Assembly (NCBI GenBank): GCA_033980235.1
Contig: CM067065.1
Span: 26,862,336-26,926,335, forward strand
DNA length: 64,000 bases
Origin: Diadema setosum
Lineage: Eukaryota; Echinodermata; Echinoidea; Diadematoida; Diadematidae
Direction: 5' to 3'
Positions 1 to 11,020 of this stretch are shown here, piece by piece. Both the position numbers and the translations under genes were made by a program. Within the stretch, counting starts at the first letter, position 1, and each line of letters starts with the position of its first letter. The notes beneath the pieces are model-generated. The model worked only from the letters and a program-made list of their open reading frames with translations. It was not told where the DNA came from and did not search any database.

Positions 1-566
1 GGGTTACAATCATTTAAAAAGTCAGGTTAAGAGGTTTTCTGGGTCAAGGAATTCGAATCTGAAGTTGTTTTTGTGGTTTGAGGTCAATTTTTCCTTATAA
101 GGTCACCTTAAGATCATATAGGGGTCAAGCCATTGTATTCATAACAGTTTATTGAAAAAAAATGGCTTGCCCATGTTCAATATTCCAGGAATGCCAGCCT
201 TAGTAATAGAATTGCAGTTGTCGACGGCTGAAAAAAGGCGTATTTCTTGTGAAGGGCACCCTCCAGGGCCGCATATTTGCAAAATCCAATATGGCTGCCA
301 CCTACGTTTAAAAGCCAGTATAACAATTAAAAACCTTTAAAGTGTTACAATGATTCGAAAAGTCAGTTGTAGCGGTTTTATGGGTCAAGGAATTCGATTC
401 TGAAATTATTTTTATGGTCTGATGTCAACTTTTCCTTATAGGGTCTCCCTAAAGGTCACTTGGATTTTATATTCACAATAGGTGATTTAGACTCTTGAAA
501 TGGCTTGCCTATAGTCAATATAGGAGGAATGCCAGCCCTGCTAATAGAATTGCAGTTGTTGAGGGC
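1..566. repeat. Tandem duplication of a ~345-bp unit
   Basis: Bases 3-232 recur at 347-566 with moderate divergence. Shared landmarks are GGGTCAAGGAATTCGA, TTTTTCCTTATA, a GGTCA run, ATGGCTTGCC and GGAATGCCAGCC ending in TAATAGAATTGCAGTTGT. The first unit has an extra ~110-bp tail with CAATATGGCTGCCACC. The start is cut by the window edge, so more units may precede it. No coding capacity is credible. Confidence 0.85.
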
Positions 567-844
567 TGTGAGAGAGGGAGAGGTGGGCTTTCTCTCGAGT
601 AACATCAATATGAATTATCTGCTTTCGTGTTAAGATTTCAAACACTAGGTATACACTCATGAATTATAATAAGAACCCCTTTCTGAGAGTAATTAGGTTT
701 AAGGGATCTTACTCAGATCCTTATTTCACAATTAAATTTGAAGACTTGGTAACCCTTCAATTTCATTTTTAATGATTACTTACGGTAATTTTTTTTTTTC
801 TGCATCATTTCAATTATGGCCTGTTATAATATGGCTACACAAGC
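567..844. other. Unassigned spacer
   Basis: AT-rich spacer between the tandem repeat and the 3' tail of the LINE. No gene, TIR or tandem repeat is visible. Confidence 0.6.
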
Positions 845-1353
845 TTTATTTATTTATTTATTCCGTTTTATTTTCACAGGGTAGCCCTTTCAGTTAAAAA
901 ACTGATTTACAAAGGGGCCCTGCATAAAAACAATACAAAATACAGTACATACAATGTTCAATACAGTAATACAGTAAATCCAAAAATAAAAAAGTACACC
1001 ACACATGACTTACAAACTCAATACAAAATTAAAAAAAAAAAAAAAATGTATGCATATATGCATTTACAACCCACATAATACATTGAAAGAGGCGTAAAAA
1101 GCCTATTATACCCGCCCGGCTGACACATAAGCTGCCGAAATGAATTGCCCGTGCGAGCATCTCATGAGCTACAAAAGGTATGTACACGCCCCCCCCCCCC
1201 TTCTGAAGCGCCCTCCCCGTCAAAAAGTGGGCAGGCAGAAAACCCACGTGATAACCAATAAGGCCCTAAACAACCTTTGCTGTCATTATATATTCACTTC
1301 AACTGACTTTAAACATAATAATATCTCTGTCACTTACAAATGTATACAAAATA

Positions 1354-4300
1354 TCATAAACGGTCAATAATAGAGAGGATTTTATATTGCTTTTTAAACA
1401 AAGATAGTGATACTACATTTCTAACATGAGGGATATTATTCCATAAGATTGAACCATGATACTGAAAAGATTTTTTCATATATTCTGTTCTGGGTTTGGG
1501 GACATATAATGGACAAGTTACAGCATATCTGGTTAATACCTCACATGTTCGGTATACAAATAATTCTTTCAAATAATATGGGGTAAGACCATTTAGAACT
1601 TTGTACATATACAATGCAAACTGATATCTTACTCTTTGGGACACAGACTGCCAATTCAATTCTCGTAATAACAGTGTATGGGGTGTGTAAAAATCCGCAT
1701 CCAGTACCAGCCTCGCGTACTTGTTTTGAAGACGTTGTAGTTTAACAATGAGGTACTGAGAAGATAATCCCCATATTACCAGACCGTAGTCAATGTGTGG
1801 GAGTATAAGACTATTATACAACATAATCAGTACCTTTCTTGGTAGGTACTGTTTTAACTGCCTTATGTAACCAATAATTCTTGAAATTTTACCACAACTC
1901 TTTTCAATGTGTTTATCAAATCTAAGAAAATTATCAAAAATAACACCAAGATATTTAAACTGATAAACTTGTTCAATTCTATAACCTTCATACTGTATTA
2001 ATAATGGTTTTGCGTGAATTCTCTTACGAGTTCCAAACAATATTGTTTTACACTTATCTATATTCAGTTGCAGTTCATTCATATGTACCCATTGCATTAT
2101 CTGATTAAATTCATACTGTAAACTCATCTGCACAGATATATTATTTCTCCTTTTACAAAATAATGCCACATCATCAGCATACAGACACAGTTTGGTATTT
2201 TCTTGATAATTCAAATCACATATGTCATTTATAAAAATGACAAAAAGCAACGGGCCAAGTATTGACCCCTGGGGTATTCCAACCACTACCTTACGAAATA
2301 CCGACAACTTTCCATTATAAGATACACATTGTGCACGATCCAATAAATAATTTGTAAACCATGTTAACTCAGAACCACTGACACCATATTTTTCCAGTTT
2401 ATCAAGAAGAATACTGTGTTTGACCGAGTCAAATGCCCTTTTAAAATCAAGAAACAAAGTGCCAATAACATTCCCATGATCAATATTCTTATAAAGATAA
2501 TCATTTACATCAATAAGGGCAGTGGCGGTTGAAAATAATGGTCGAAAACCAGACTGACAATTACTTAATATACCATTAGATACAAAATACTCATAAAGTT
2601 GTTTATGTATAGCCTTTTCAAATATTTTCATGACATGACACAACACTGATATAGGTCTATAATTGCTAGCAAGGTCTTTGTCACCAGCTTTGTGTATTGG
2701 GGTAACTTTTGTTTTTTTTTCCAGTCTTCTACTGTAACCCCTGTTACAATTGATGCATTAAATAAATGTGTTAAAGGTTTACTTACAAATGGTGCTGCTT
2801 CCTTCAATAGACGAGGATGAATACTATCGAGACCACTCGACATGTTAACAGACAGAGTCATTAACTCTTTGAAAACAAATTCCTCAGTTATCTCCTTAAA
2901 ATGAAACTGACTTCTTACAACAGGGGTAACTTTAACGCACCTTTCTGAACTTATATCATTGTCTTGTACAAAATACTCATTAAACGCATTGGCAACATCA
3001 ATATCATCCGTTAATATACCAGACTCAGTGCGTAAGCCTGTACAATTAGAGGCCTTAGTCTGTCCTGACAAACTTTTTAAAGTTTTCCATGTTCGCTTTG
3101 AATCACTTATATTCGCGCCAAATTGTGTAATATAATATTCTTTCTTAAGACGCTTACTCACATTATTAACTTTATTTCTCACTCGTTTAAACTCACACCA
3201 AAAATGCATATCACCCGATTCAACAAACTTGCGTTTAAAATAATCACGTTGTCTTGATAACTGCAAAAATTCATCAGTCAACCATGGAACACTATTTACT
3301 CTTTTACGCACTGATACTAGTGGTGCATACTTATCACACAATTTTAGAAATGATCCTTTGAAATTATTCCACAAATAATTCACATCATTTATCTCATAAT
3401 AATCTAATCCCAAAAAATTTTCACCAGCCTTAACAAATTCAGAAGCATCAAAATTTCTAAAACTCCTAAGTTTAGAAACCAAAGGCTTACACTTGACTCG
3501 TAGTCCTTTGAGGTTAACATACACAAGTGAGTGATCGCTTAAGCCTATTGATGCTATGCCATAATCTACCTCTTTCAGTAATGTTGATACAAAAATTAAA
3601 TCAATACAGCTACTACTATGTGGAGTACAACGAGTTGCACCTTGTATCAACTGCTTCAGATTAAACATGGAACACATTGCCTTCAGCTTAGAGTGTAACG
3701 GATTATCACTCAAAACATTACAATTGAAATCACCGATTAAAATAAAATTCTGAGTTATCTCACTAACTTTCTCAATATTGTTTTCCATACTTGTGAAAAA
3801 ATCAGCCTTGGAAGATGGTGGTCGATACACAATACCAATCAACCAAGATGATGAATTCGGTACCCTGATTTCAATCCACATGACCTCAAGGTCACCACAT
3901 TCAAGGTCACTTCTACGTGAATAAGAAATAGTTGATTTAATGTAACAACCTATACCACCACCTTGACGGTTTCTGTCTTTTCTCTCAAAAGAGTACCCAC
4001 TGACCACTAAACTCAGACTGACACTTTCATCCAGCCAAGTTTCGGACACAGAAAATATATCTATCTTGTTGACAGCCAAATACTGTGTGATCTGATCGAC
4101 CTTATTCCTCAAACTTCTCACATTCAAATGAGATATTACAAAACCATTTTTCATCCCTATTTTAACAGTACTATTTAACTCTTCCAACAATTTTTGATTA
4201 TCATCATTAAGATCAGATCGGACTTCGTTTCTGGGAGAGACCGTTTCATGGTCGATATCAAACAGAGGTAATAACTGTGAGTCACTATCATAATAATCCA

Positions 4301-4574
4301 AACTGTTATAAAATGGCAGTTCAGTGAATGTACATTTCTGGCAAATCCAGTCCACGTTACTTTCAAAGTCAGTAATGGGGACTCCACATTTGACGTGACA
4401 CCACATTTGACACCCTGCACAGAGGGCAGCCTTCTGATTCTCTCTAACTGAAAGATTACACATTAAACAAGGATATTTTATATTTGCCTGTTGAGAAATA
4501 TTTGATTTATGTGCAATCATTAAAAATATATATATTTTGTATATTACTACACATTTAACATACAAAAGATACAT
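1354..4574 (-). pseudogene. LINE ORF2: PHD finger, endonuclease and reverse transcriptase, one frameshift
   Basis: The first ATG in frame is at 4574-4572, 12 bases past the ORF1 stop. The N-terminal part has CLMC, CAGC, WCHVKC and CQKC, a PHD-type C4HC3 finger. The endonuclease follows with VSETWLDE, YRPPSS, LIGDFNCN and SDHSLV. The reverse transcriptase carries FLDFKRAFDSV, GIPQGSILGP and the catalytic LYADD box. Between the EEP-linker and the RT the frame changes at a homopolymer (nine T at 2712-2720 on the plus strand), and the downstream frame runs 2646-1354 without a stop. One indel in about 1,070 codons suggests a recent insertion, or a sequencing error in the run. Confidence 0.88.
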
Positions 4575-4585
4575 AACGATCAGTC

Positions 4586-5392
4586 TCACATATTTTTGAT
4601 GTCCTGTGCAGATGAGATTCTGACTCGCTTGGCGTCTTTGTTGAGGGCGAAAATGATGCCGTCTTGTGTCCAGCAGGTCTTTGCCTTTCTGCTACTGACA
4701 AGCTTCCTGTAAAGTGCGGCTCGGCTAGCAGTTAGGTCCTCTCTGATGAAGATCTTGGGTCCTTGTATGTCCTTCAGTCGAGTGCGGGCTTTGTAGACAT
4801 CGCTTCTCGCGTTGTAGCGGCTGAACTTGATGATAATCGCTCGAGGTCCCTTCCTTCTGGTTGCATCTGCGTACGATGGGGTTGGATCGTAAGGCGCGTT
4901 GCGATCATCGGCGGTGTTATCCTGCCATGGCCGTGGAGTTATACGGTGGCTGCGGTCGATCGCATCAGGAGGTATTTGTAGGCCCATTTTGGAATTGAAG
5001 AGGTCAAGCAGCAGTTTATCAGTGCGTTCATTTGGGTCCTCTCTGACGCCGTATACTCGCAAGCAATTCCGCCTGCTGTACTGCTCGGCATCGTCACTGT
5101 AATCGTTGAGTTTTTGGATGTCCCTCTGCATATCTGAGATTTTCTTTTTCATGGCGTCAAGCTCGTCAGCGTGCTTTTGAAGGTCCAAGGACACAGCATC
5201 ATACACTTTGGACGTTACACGCTCTTCGAGCTTCGCAGCAATCACCTCAAAAACTTCGTTGGCAATCTGTTTGACAAGCTCCGGTGAGCGCAGAGAATGC
5301 CCAATTTGGCGTTCAATGGCGTCTTTCAGCGTGCTGTCGAAGCTATGGCTGCTTGACTGACCAGCTGGAGTTGACTCCTCGTCTGAGCTCAA
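4586..5392 (-). CDS. LINE ORF1 RNA-binding protein (start codon missing)
   Basis: About 268 codons are open. The N-terminal half is acidic and Ser-rich, followed by a heptad-like coiled coil (about residues 70-105, EERVTSKVYDAVSLDLQK then MKKKISDMQRDIQKLND), then RRNCLRVYGVRE and IDRSHRI, typical of LINE ORF1 proteins with an RRM and C-terminal domain. ORF1 proteins trimerise and coat the element RNA. The frame is open back to a TAA near 5420 without any ATG (the first codon counted is TTG), so the true start has been lost or lay on a missing 5' part. The last codons are ATG TGA, next to the start of ORF2. Confidence 0.8.
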   Translation of the reverse strand: MSSDEESTPAGQSSSHSFDSTLKDAIERQIGHSLRSPELVKQIANEVFEVIAAKLEERVTSKVYDAVSLDLQKHADELDAMKKKISDMQRDIQKLNDYSDDAEQYSRRNCLRVYGVREDPNERTDKLLLDLFNSKMGLQIPPDAIDRSHRITPRPWQDNTADDRNAPYDPTPSYADATRRKGPRAIIIKFSRYNARSDVYKARTRLKDIQGPKIFIREDLTASRAALYRKLVSSRKAKTCWTQDGIIFALNKDAKRVRISSAQDIKNM

Positions 5393-5455
5393 GTTCGATT
5401 CATCGGCCCCGGGCTCACCGGCTTATGAGGTTCATGCAAGCCTCGCTTTGAAGTA

Positions 5456-6210
5456 AGGTTCTGTCCAAAGCTATGGAATATCATAGTTCATACCACAATC
5501 ATTTCAATAATTATTTTTACATTACAGGCGCTAAGAAGAAATGTCCTCACCGACTGGTCATATTTGCGGGATTCAGTATATTTGCATTTGCTTTAATGTC
5601 GGCCAAAAGAGCTAGTTAGAAATATTGGTAATGCCCTTTCAAAGAGTTTTCAAGATTTGATTATTGGATTATTATTTTCATCTTCATCTGCAAGGAATGC
5701 AATAAAAACATACATATATGAGAAATAGATTCCTATTGCTACCTAATATATTAGTAGTTTAGCAATAAGGGGAGGTGGCTACTCTCTATATTACAAGCGT
5801 TCTTGACGTTGCCACTAAAAAGAGAAGTGTTTTTATTCCTCTGTTGCAGTTCAGGGATCCTCAATCACAATAGATATTCATAATTCAGATTCAAATTCAG
5901 TGGAATAATAATTATGAAGATCACTGTTAATCTGGATGAAGAAAGAAGAAAAATCTGTCGTGTTTAAGGGAGTTTTTAGTACATCAGGTAGGCATCAATT
6001 TGCTATTTTCGAACTTGTGTAAGAAAGTTCGACTCTAAAGTCCTTACAGGAAATTTTATGTGCCTCCACAGCTAAATATGCCGTTCAGAGAACATGAAGG
6101 TCCTGGTGACGCCATGTAGGGAACAAGCATATTTCACAGGTGCCACAGTGACACCATTAACAGGGTACAGATTAGATATGCTATAGTACAACTTCATGAC
6201 ACCTTCTAGG
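5456..6210. other. Unassigned spacer
   Basis: AT-rich sequence with no open frame of note. No TIRs, tandem repeats or splice-bounded domain were recognised. Confidence 0.5.
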
Positions 6211-6379
6211 GTCTATTGAGATTCTATCCAAAGTGTTTGGACGCAAATTGGTATGATATCACAGGACTTTATAAGTTGGTATCTCGTTGGTCTGAAGACT
6301 ATAGGTTGCAACTCTACGCATCTAGAGACGAACCCAATCTCCAGGATTTGCCGGAGATTCGAACATTTTCGATTTTTTG

Positions 6380-6720
6380 CAGAGACTATTTTCGTCTTCC
6401 AGCTTGTCTCCGAGACGTCTACGAGACGTCTCTGAGAAGTCTCCATCTATGTGGCCATGTCGTGGGGACTAAATTTGTCTGCAACATCTTCGAGATGTCC
6501 CCGCATATTGTGGAGGCCGTAATAACGTAATGGCGACGAGACGGAGAAGTCGCTGAGAAAAGACGTCTCTGATAAGTCCCTGCGACTGCAAAAGTCGTGC
6601 CAACATCCCCGTGACTTCCAAGCAAATAAGTTGTCCCTTTGTTTGAAGACGTCTTGGACGTCGCCCTGGAAATCGGTTTAGTTGTGATAGCGAAAATAAT
6701 TTCTTCGAGACGCTGGCATT
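6380..6720. repeat. GACGTC-rich degenerate repeat patch
   Basis: Variants of GAGACGTCTC and related AGTCTCC, GAGATGTCCC, AAGTCGCTGAG and GACGTCTTGGACGTC recur irregularly on both strands across about 330 bp. Because the core is self-complementary, both strands show open frames here, which look like by-products rather than genes. The origin is unknown. Confidence 0.55.
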
Positions 6721-6845
6721 GCGACAATGTTCCTCCCGTCAGATAGGCCCTCAATTCCCTCCCCCACCCCCACTTTAAGTTTGCAGCAATATCAATCTAC
6801 TGACCATGGCTCATCTGACAACTGCTCTACATTGTGCATTTTCAC

Positions 6846-6886
6846 ATTCATTCATTCATTCGTTCATTCATTCATTCATTTCATTA
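6846..6886. repeat. (ATTC)n microsatellite
   Basis: About ten ATTC units with one CGTTC interruption. Confidence 0.9.
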
Positions 6887-6998
6887 TTTTTTTCCATTTC
6901 CATGTTTTCCACCTCCCAATGCATGACTTGAAAAAGCTGTGGTGCAGAAGAATGAAATTTGGTACTGAAGCATTGCGGAGAGTGGCTGATAGTACTAG

Positions 6999-7509
6999 CA
7001 ATTGAGTATATGAATATAAGAACGACCCAAGTCCATGGAAGATCATTTCGAGTAAACTAAAGAAAACTTCATATCTTTTTTATTTGTCCAATAATATTCT
7101 ATTTAACTGTGATGGGAAGGCAACATTGTATATACAAATTAGAACATATATTATTATGACAATTAACATTTACATTAATTGTGGAGAGGCCATTTTGTGT
7201 GGTGGACTTGGGTCGTTCTTTGATTCATATGGACTTGGGTCGTTCTTTGATTCATATACATGATATTCTGCTATAGAGATGGGAGAAGGATGAGAGAGGG
7301 CGCTATTATATGAATGTAAGAATGACCCAAGTCCTTCATTCTTACGTTGATATAAGATTTAACTCATTCATTTCAGGCGCTTCCGGGGGTAATTAGGATT
7401 TATCATTTACACACAAGATGAGTCCATGCATAAGCTACAATTTCCCATGTCAAACTAAATTTGGCCAAAAATTGGACTTGGGTCGTTCTTATATTCATAT
7501 ACTCAATTG
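6999..7509. mobile_element. TIR element, 'ACGACCCAAGTCC' family, copy 1
   Basis: A ~511-bp element whose ends are inverted repeats of about 38 bp: CAATTGAGTATATGAATATA... at 6999 and its reverse complement ending at 7509. The core GAACGACCCAAGTCC recurs inside (near 7207-7255 and 7323), giving sub-terminal copies in both directions. No transposase is present. A second copy in opposite orientation is at 49.81-50.56 kb. Confidence 0.88.
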
Positions 7510-8734
7510 CCATGTACCTGTGCCATCTTTCCTCCAACTCCACTCCCTGAAGTCGGGGATCACATCATGACCCATGCTGTCATGATTACAGTAGAAACTC
7601 ACTTGCAGCAGCATTCATCTCCGAAATGTTGATACAGCGCCTCTTGAGCAGATAGGGTGGTTTCTGATGATCTGCTCCCACGTTATGACGAGATGATGCC
7701 TACCCTCGTTGACGCTGGCTGCCCCATAAACCTTGTTGCTCATCAGTCCTTGCTGGACATGAGCACGATTACTAAAGTAGTTAATGTGTCAGTGAGCTTT
7801 GGTTTGCTGACCCATACTACTTAGGCATTTTGCATTCCACATCAAAGCAAGTCTGAAGTAATGTCGCACCGTGTCAGTGCCTGATGTTGTGCTCTGGAAG
7901 AGAGGTATGCTGTACAGGAAAGACCACGACCCACCCGTAACTCCCTCAGATCAAAGGGATTAAAAAAAGCACACTACCGAAAATGTGATGTTATGCTCAT
8001 CCGTGCGACTGTATACTGTTTTCAGAAAATGCTTTCAGAAAACATTATGTCATCCTTTGTAAGGATATCTTTGCATAGATCGCATCTAAGATGTTGGAAA
8101 GCTGAAGGGTTGTGAGATCATATTCCTGTTGGATATTTCCGTCTCGAATCAGGTGGTCAGGATGAGTTGTCCGTCCAATTTATTCTTGGATATCTGTGCG
8201 CTGATAAATGAGGACAGTTCTTTATTTTTCAATCGTAATTTTCAGGAAGACGCTACGCTCTTCCAATCATAACTTGAGATTTGAGTGGTGCCTTCACCAT
8301 CTCTTGTCAGAGGACTGCACAGTGTTGCTGCACAAAAATGTTAAGATTATTTTCTTCAGGATCAGTATCCCATACAACATCAATAGGTGTTCAGTCTCCC
8401 TAGTCATTTGCGCTTTCAGTAAAGAAACGGTTCCGTTTGATAAAAAGAGAATTAAAGAAAGATAAAAAAAAACCTTCAGCCACGTGTCAGCTGAATTGTC
8501 TTTACCTACTCTGATAAGATACTGCCATTAAAAGACTTTAATGATCGAATTTAGTTAACTGCGCCTATAGAATACTGGTTTGACCTCGATTGAGGAGCTC
8601 CATTCCCTGGGAGCTTCGGCCATTGCTTCCTTCTCTGAAGAAGCAGACGCTGTCTTGTCAAGGGAGAACAGGCATACACCAATTTCAGCAGGAGGAGAAT
8701 CATATCGCTTGCCAGCTGGAAAGATTGACCATGA
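7510..8734. other. Spacer, possible decayed coding relic
   Basis: Base composition at 7550-7960 is more balanced than in the surroundings, as in decayed coding DNA, but no frame or motif can be followed. No TIRs or tandem repeats seen. Confidence 0.35.
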
Positions 8735-8737
8735 AAG

Positions 8738-9055
8738 GTGACGAGGTGGCTCAGTCGTTATAGCGTATGGCTTGCGGTCTAAAGACTTGTGTTCCGGCGC
8801 GGGTTCGAATCCCACTTATCTCAAGTCTAGCTGAGCAATGGTGTGTGTATTAGAGGTACAACACTTTGCGCCCCATCACTTGGATATAAAAAGTGGAAGT
8901 CCCTTGTGTGTAAGAATCACAAACCCAGACAGATGGAGATCCCGAATCGGCATTCCGTTATCGGAAAACTCAAGGTGCATGAATTGGTAAAGTGGTCCAC
9001 CCCAAGTACATACAACTGACCAGCTAATTGTATACGGGCTATACAGCTATCTCGT
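8738..9055 (+). mobile_element. tRNA-derived SINE-like sequence
   Basis: The head (about 8741-8815) looks like a degenerate long-arm tRNA: GGTGGCTCAGTCG and TAGCG resemble an A box, and GGGTTCGAATCCC at 8802-8814 is a strong RNA polymerase III B box. The anticodon arm does not fold cleanly, so it is not annotated as a functional tRNA. A tRNA-unrelated body continues to about 9055, ahead of a (TA)n tract. Confidence 0.6.
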
Positions 9056-9158
9056 CAGAAGGAAAAAAGAAGGCAAAATAAGATTAGGCGTGTTATTACC
9101 CTCTTTGCCATTGATTCGGCACCTTGGAATAGGATGGCGGCCGTATTTAAGCATGTAT

Positions 9159-9165
<7 letters not shown>

Positions 9166-9188
<23 letters not shown>
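9166..9188. repeat. (TA)n microsatellite
   Basis: Dinucleotide run. A second, longer (TA)n run is at 9319-9364, and the 130-bp segment between them shares GAAAACTTTGAGCAAAGAAAA with the SINE region at 63.2 kb. Confidence 0.9.
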
Positions 9189-9189
<1 letters not shown>

Positions 9190-9318
9190 GTATATATTGA
9201 AACAACGAAAGGAAAAACTGACCAGAAACAATTGATAAATAGTGAAAACTTTGAGCAAAGAAAATAAGAAAAGAAAACTAAACCAATGGAAGCCCGTTTT
9301 CTGTGCTCAAAGATTTCA

Positions 9319-9366
<48 letters not shown>

Positions 9367-9639
9367 TTATATCTTAAATATAATTTTTTCATTTATTTGT
9401 CATAATCATTATTGATATGTAGGGGGATAGAACCGCTCTTGGTCCTAATTGACCACTGAAGGAGTATGGAAGAGGTGACAAATGGGACAAAATAGGGGTA
9501 CCAGTGAAATGCAGTTGAATGCTCACAGACCTTGAAAGTGACCTTGAGAGGTGAGAGTGACCTTGAATTGCAGAAATGATATTTAAAATCACATTCTCTA
9601 ACCCCGTAAAATCTTCCACATGGGATTCATAACATTAAT

Positions 9640-9960
9640 CAACCTTTTCAATTTGTAACTGCAGTTGACCTTTAACCCGGATGGCGGCCATATTGGATTT
9701 CACCAATATGGCGGCCCCAAGGGTTTTTAGTCTTGGCGCCCATCAAAAATCGAAAGAGTATGGTACAAGGGACCTATGAGCCAAATTTGGTGCTTTTGGA
9801 AGAATCTGAACCAAACCGCCCATTTTGAGCCCTTAGGCCCCCAACTAATAGCAAATTTGGGACCTGAATCTCCACATCGTGATTACGAAATTTTGATAAA
9901 TATATTCGTTCTAAAGGATGGACTACGTCACCGAGATTACACGTACGTTTGTACATTTAT
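9640..9960. repeat. Dispersed repeat with ATGGCGGCCAT inverted repeat
   Basis: ATGGCGGCCATATTGG and its near reverse complement CCAATATGGCGGCC flank a short spacer at 9681-9717. Similar AATATGGC(G/T)GCC motifs occur at about 290-305 and 49.26-49.31 kb, suggesting a dispersed family. No gene is seen. Confidence 0.5.
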
Positions 9961-10061
9961 TTACAAGTGATGGAAAAAGTGTTTTCTTTGATTCCTCAGA
10001 ATGGAAAGATAAACAAGCTTTTATAACTGATATTTGGTTATATTTATTTATTATTTTGCAG

Positions 10062-10210
10062 AGGAGTTTGTTCTTGACATGAAATCGCTGTTTGTTGTGA
10101 ATAGAATGCGTTTCCAACTCAAGAGAGCTGCATTGTTCAATATCTTGTTTCTTCCGAACGTCCGTGAGCTATATGCGAAACTTTGTGATGAAAACTATGC
10201 AATGTTTGTT
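10062..10210 (+). other. Weak candidate upstream exon
   Basis: An open stretch follows TTATTTTGCAG and ends near a GTAATA donor-like site. It contains ELYAKLCDENYAMFVG, loosely like part of a lectin fold. In the phase fitting the gene (1) it would end in phase 2, so a further exon is needed before 12423. The splice sites are ordinary and no domain is recognised. It may equally be chance open frame. Confidence 0.15.
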
Positions 10211-10615
10211 GGGTAATAGAGACTGCCTAGATCAGATACATCTTAGAAAAAGTATCGTATTATTTGGGAGTAAGGATTGAAGTATGGGATAATGAAATAA
10301 GGGGTCGAAATATTGAGTTTCTGCAAAATGCGCGTAAATTGAAGAAGAAATTAGCGGAAGAGAAATATTTTAACAGAAATGACGAATTTGGTTAAATCAT
10401 TAGTTGCCTATCATTACGTACAAGTAAAAAGTACAAGCCTAATATTCTGCCAACACATACACATGTCCCTTAAGATATTTCGTTGCGATTTTGAACTGAA
10501 TCACATCGTTGCAAGCTATGTCAAATGGTATTCAAATGTATGTGCAGTACTATTCCCCACGGACGTTCGCTGTTGTGGACATGGTAAACTTCCGCGGTGA
10601 ATAAAAACTTGTTCC

Positions 10616-10758
10616 TCTGGGAAAATCCCAGTATAATCGGGTTCATATTAAAGCTTGAGTTATACTCTTTAAGGTAAGATAAATGATTTGGAGAATTTCC
10701 TACTTTTTAAATTTTGCAAGGGTTTGGCTCAATTGTACATCGTTCAATATTCTGACCC
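10616..10758 (-). mobile_element. Solo end of the 3.1-kb TIR element family
   Basis: Reverse-complement of this stretch matches the left end of the element at 17514. It starts GGGT, has CGATGTACAATT within the first 30 bases, and about 120 bp further contains AACCCGATTATACTGGGAT in both copies. The opposite end was not found nearby, so this is a truncated copy. Confidence 0.75.
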
Positions 10759-10767
10759 ATATATATA

Positions 10768-11016
10768 TGAAGAGTTTGTTTGCAAAAACCGATAAGTCCA
10801 TATTTGTCAAATGAAGAAATTTGCGATTAAAGGTCAAGAAAAATAAAGAGAATAATAAGGAAATTTTTCCTTCTTTTAACCATAACTTAAAAAATATACC
10901 ATTATATGTAATGATCAATATATCATTTAAAAGGTATTATTTTGAACTTTATGACAGAGATCGCACTTCAAAATCTTCAAACATGGACTTATCGGTTTTT
11001 GCAAACAAACCCTTCA
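10768..11016 (+). mobile_element. 249-bp TIR element (TGAAGAG family), copy 1
   Basis: TIRs of at least 34 bp start TGAAGAGTTTGTTYGCAAAA and end with the inverse. The interior reads as one open frame in most copies. It is flanked by TA on both sides and abuts a Tc1-like element. Copies 2-8 are listed below. Confidence 0.93.
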
Positions 11017-11020
11017 TATA

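Larger units (their letters stand above)
845..5455 (-). mobile_element. Nearly full-length CR1-like non-LTR retrotransposon
   Basis: Read on the minus strand the element has ORF1 (coiled coil plus RRM-like RNA-binding segment), ORF2 (PHD-like finger, apurinic endonuclease, reverse transcriptase), a 3' UTR of about 500 bp and a 3' tail made of an (AATA)n-type short repeat at 845-860. Tails of short tandem repeats rather than poly(A) and an endonuclease beginning with a HLNVRSLRNK motif fit the CR1/L2 group. The 5' end is not defined and may be truncated, because ORF1 lacks an ATG. No target-site duplication was recognised. Confidence 0.85.

Noticed and set aside
8741..8823. Functional tRNA gene
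   Set aside because: The B box is good but the anticodon arm and acceptor stem do not pair; annotated as SINE-like instead.
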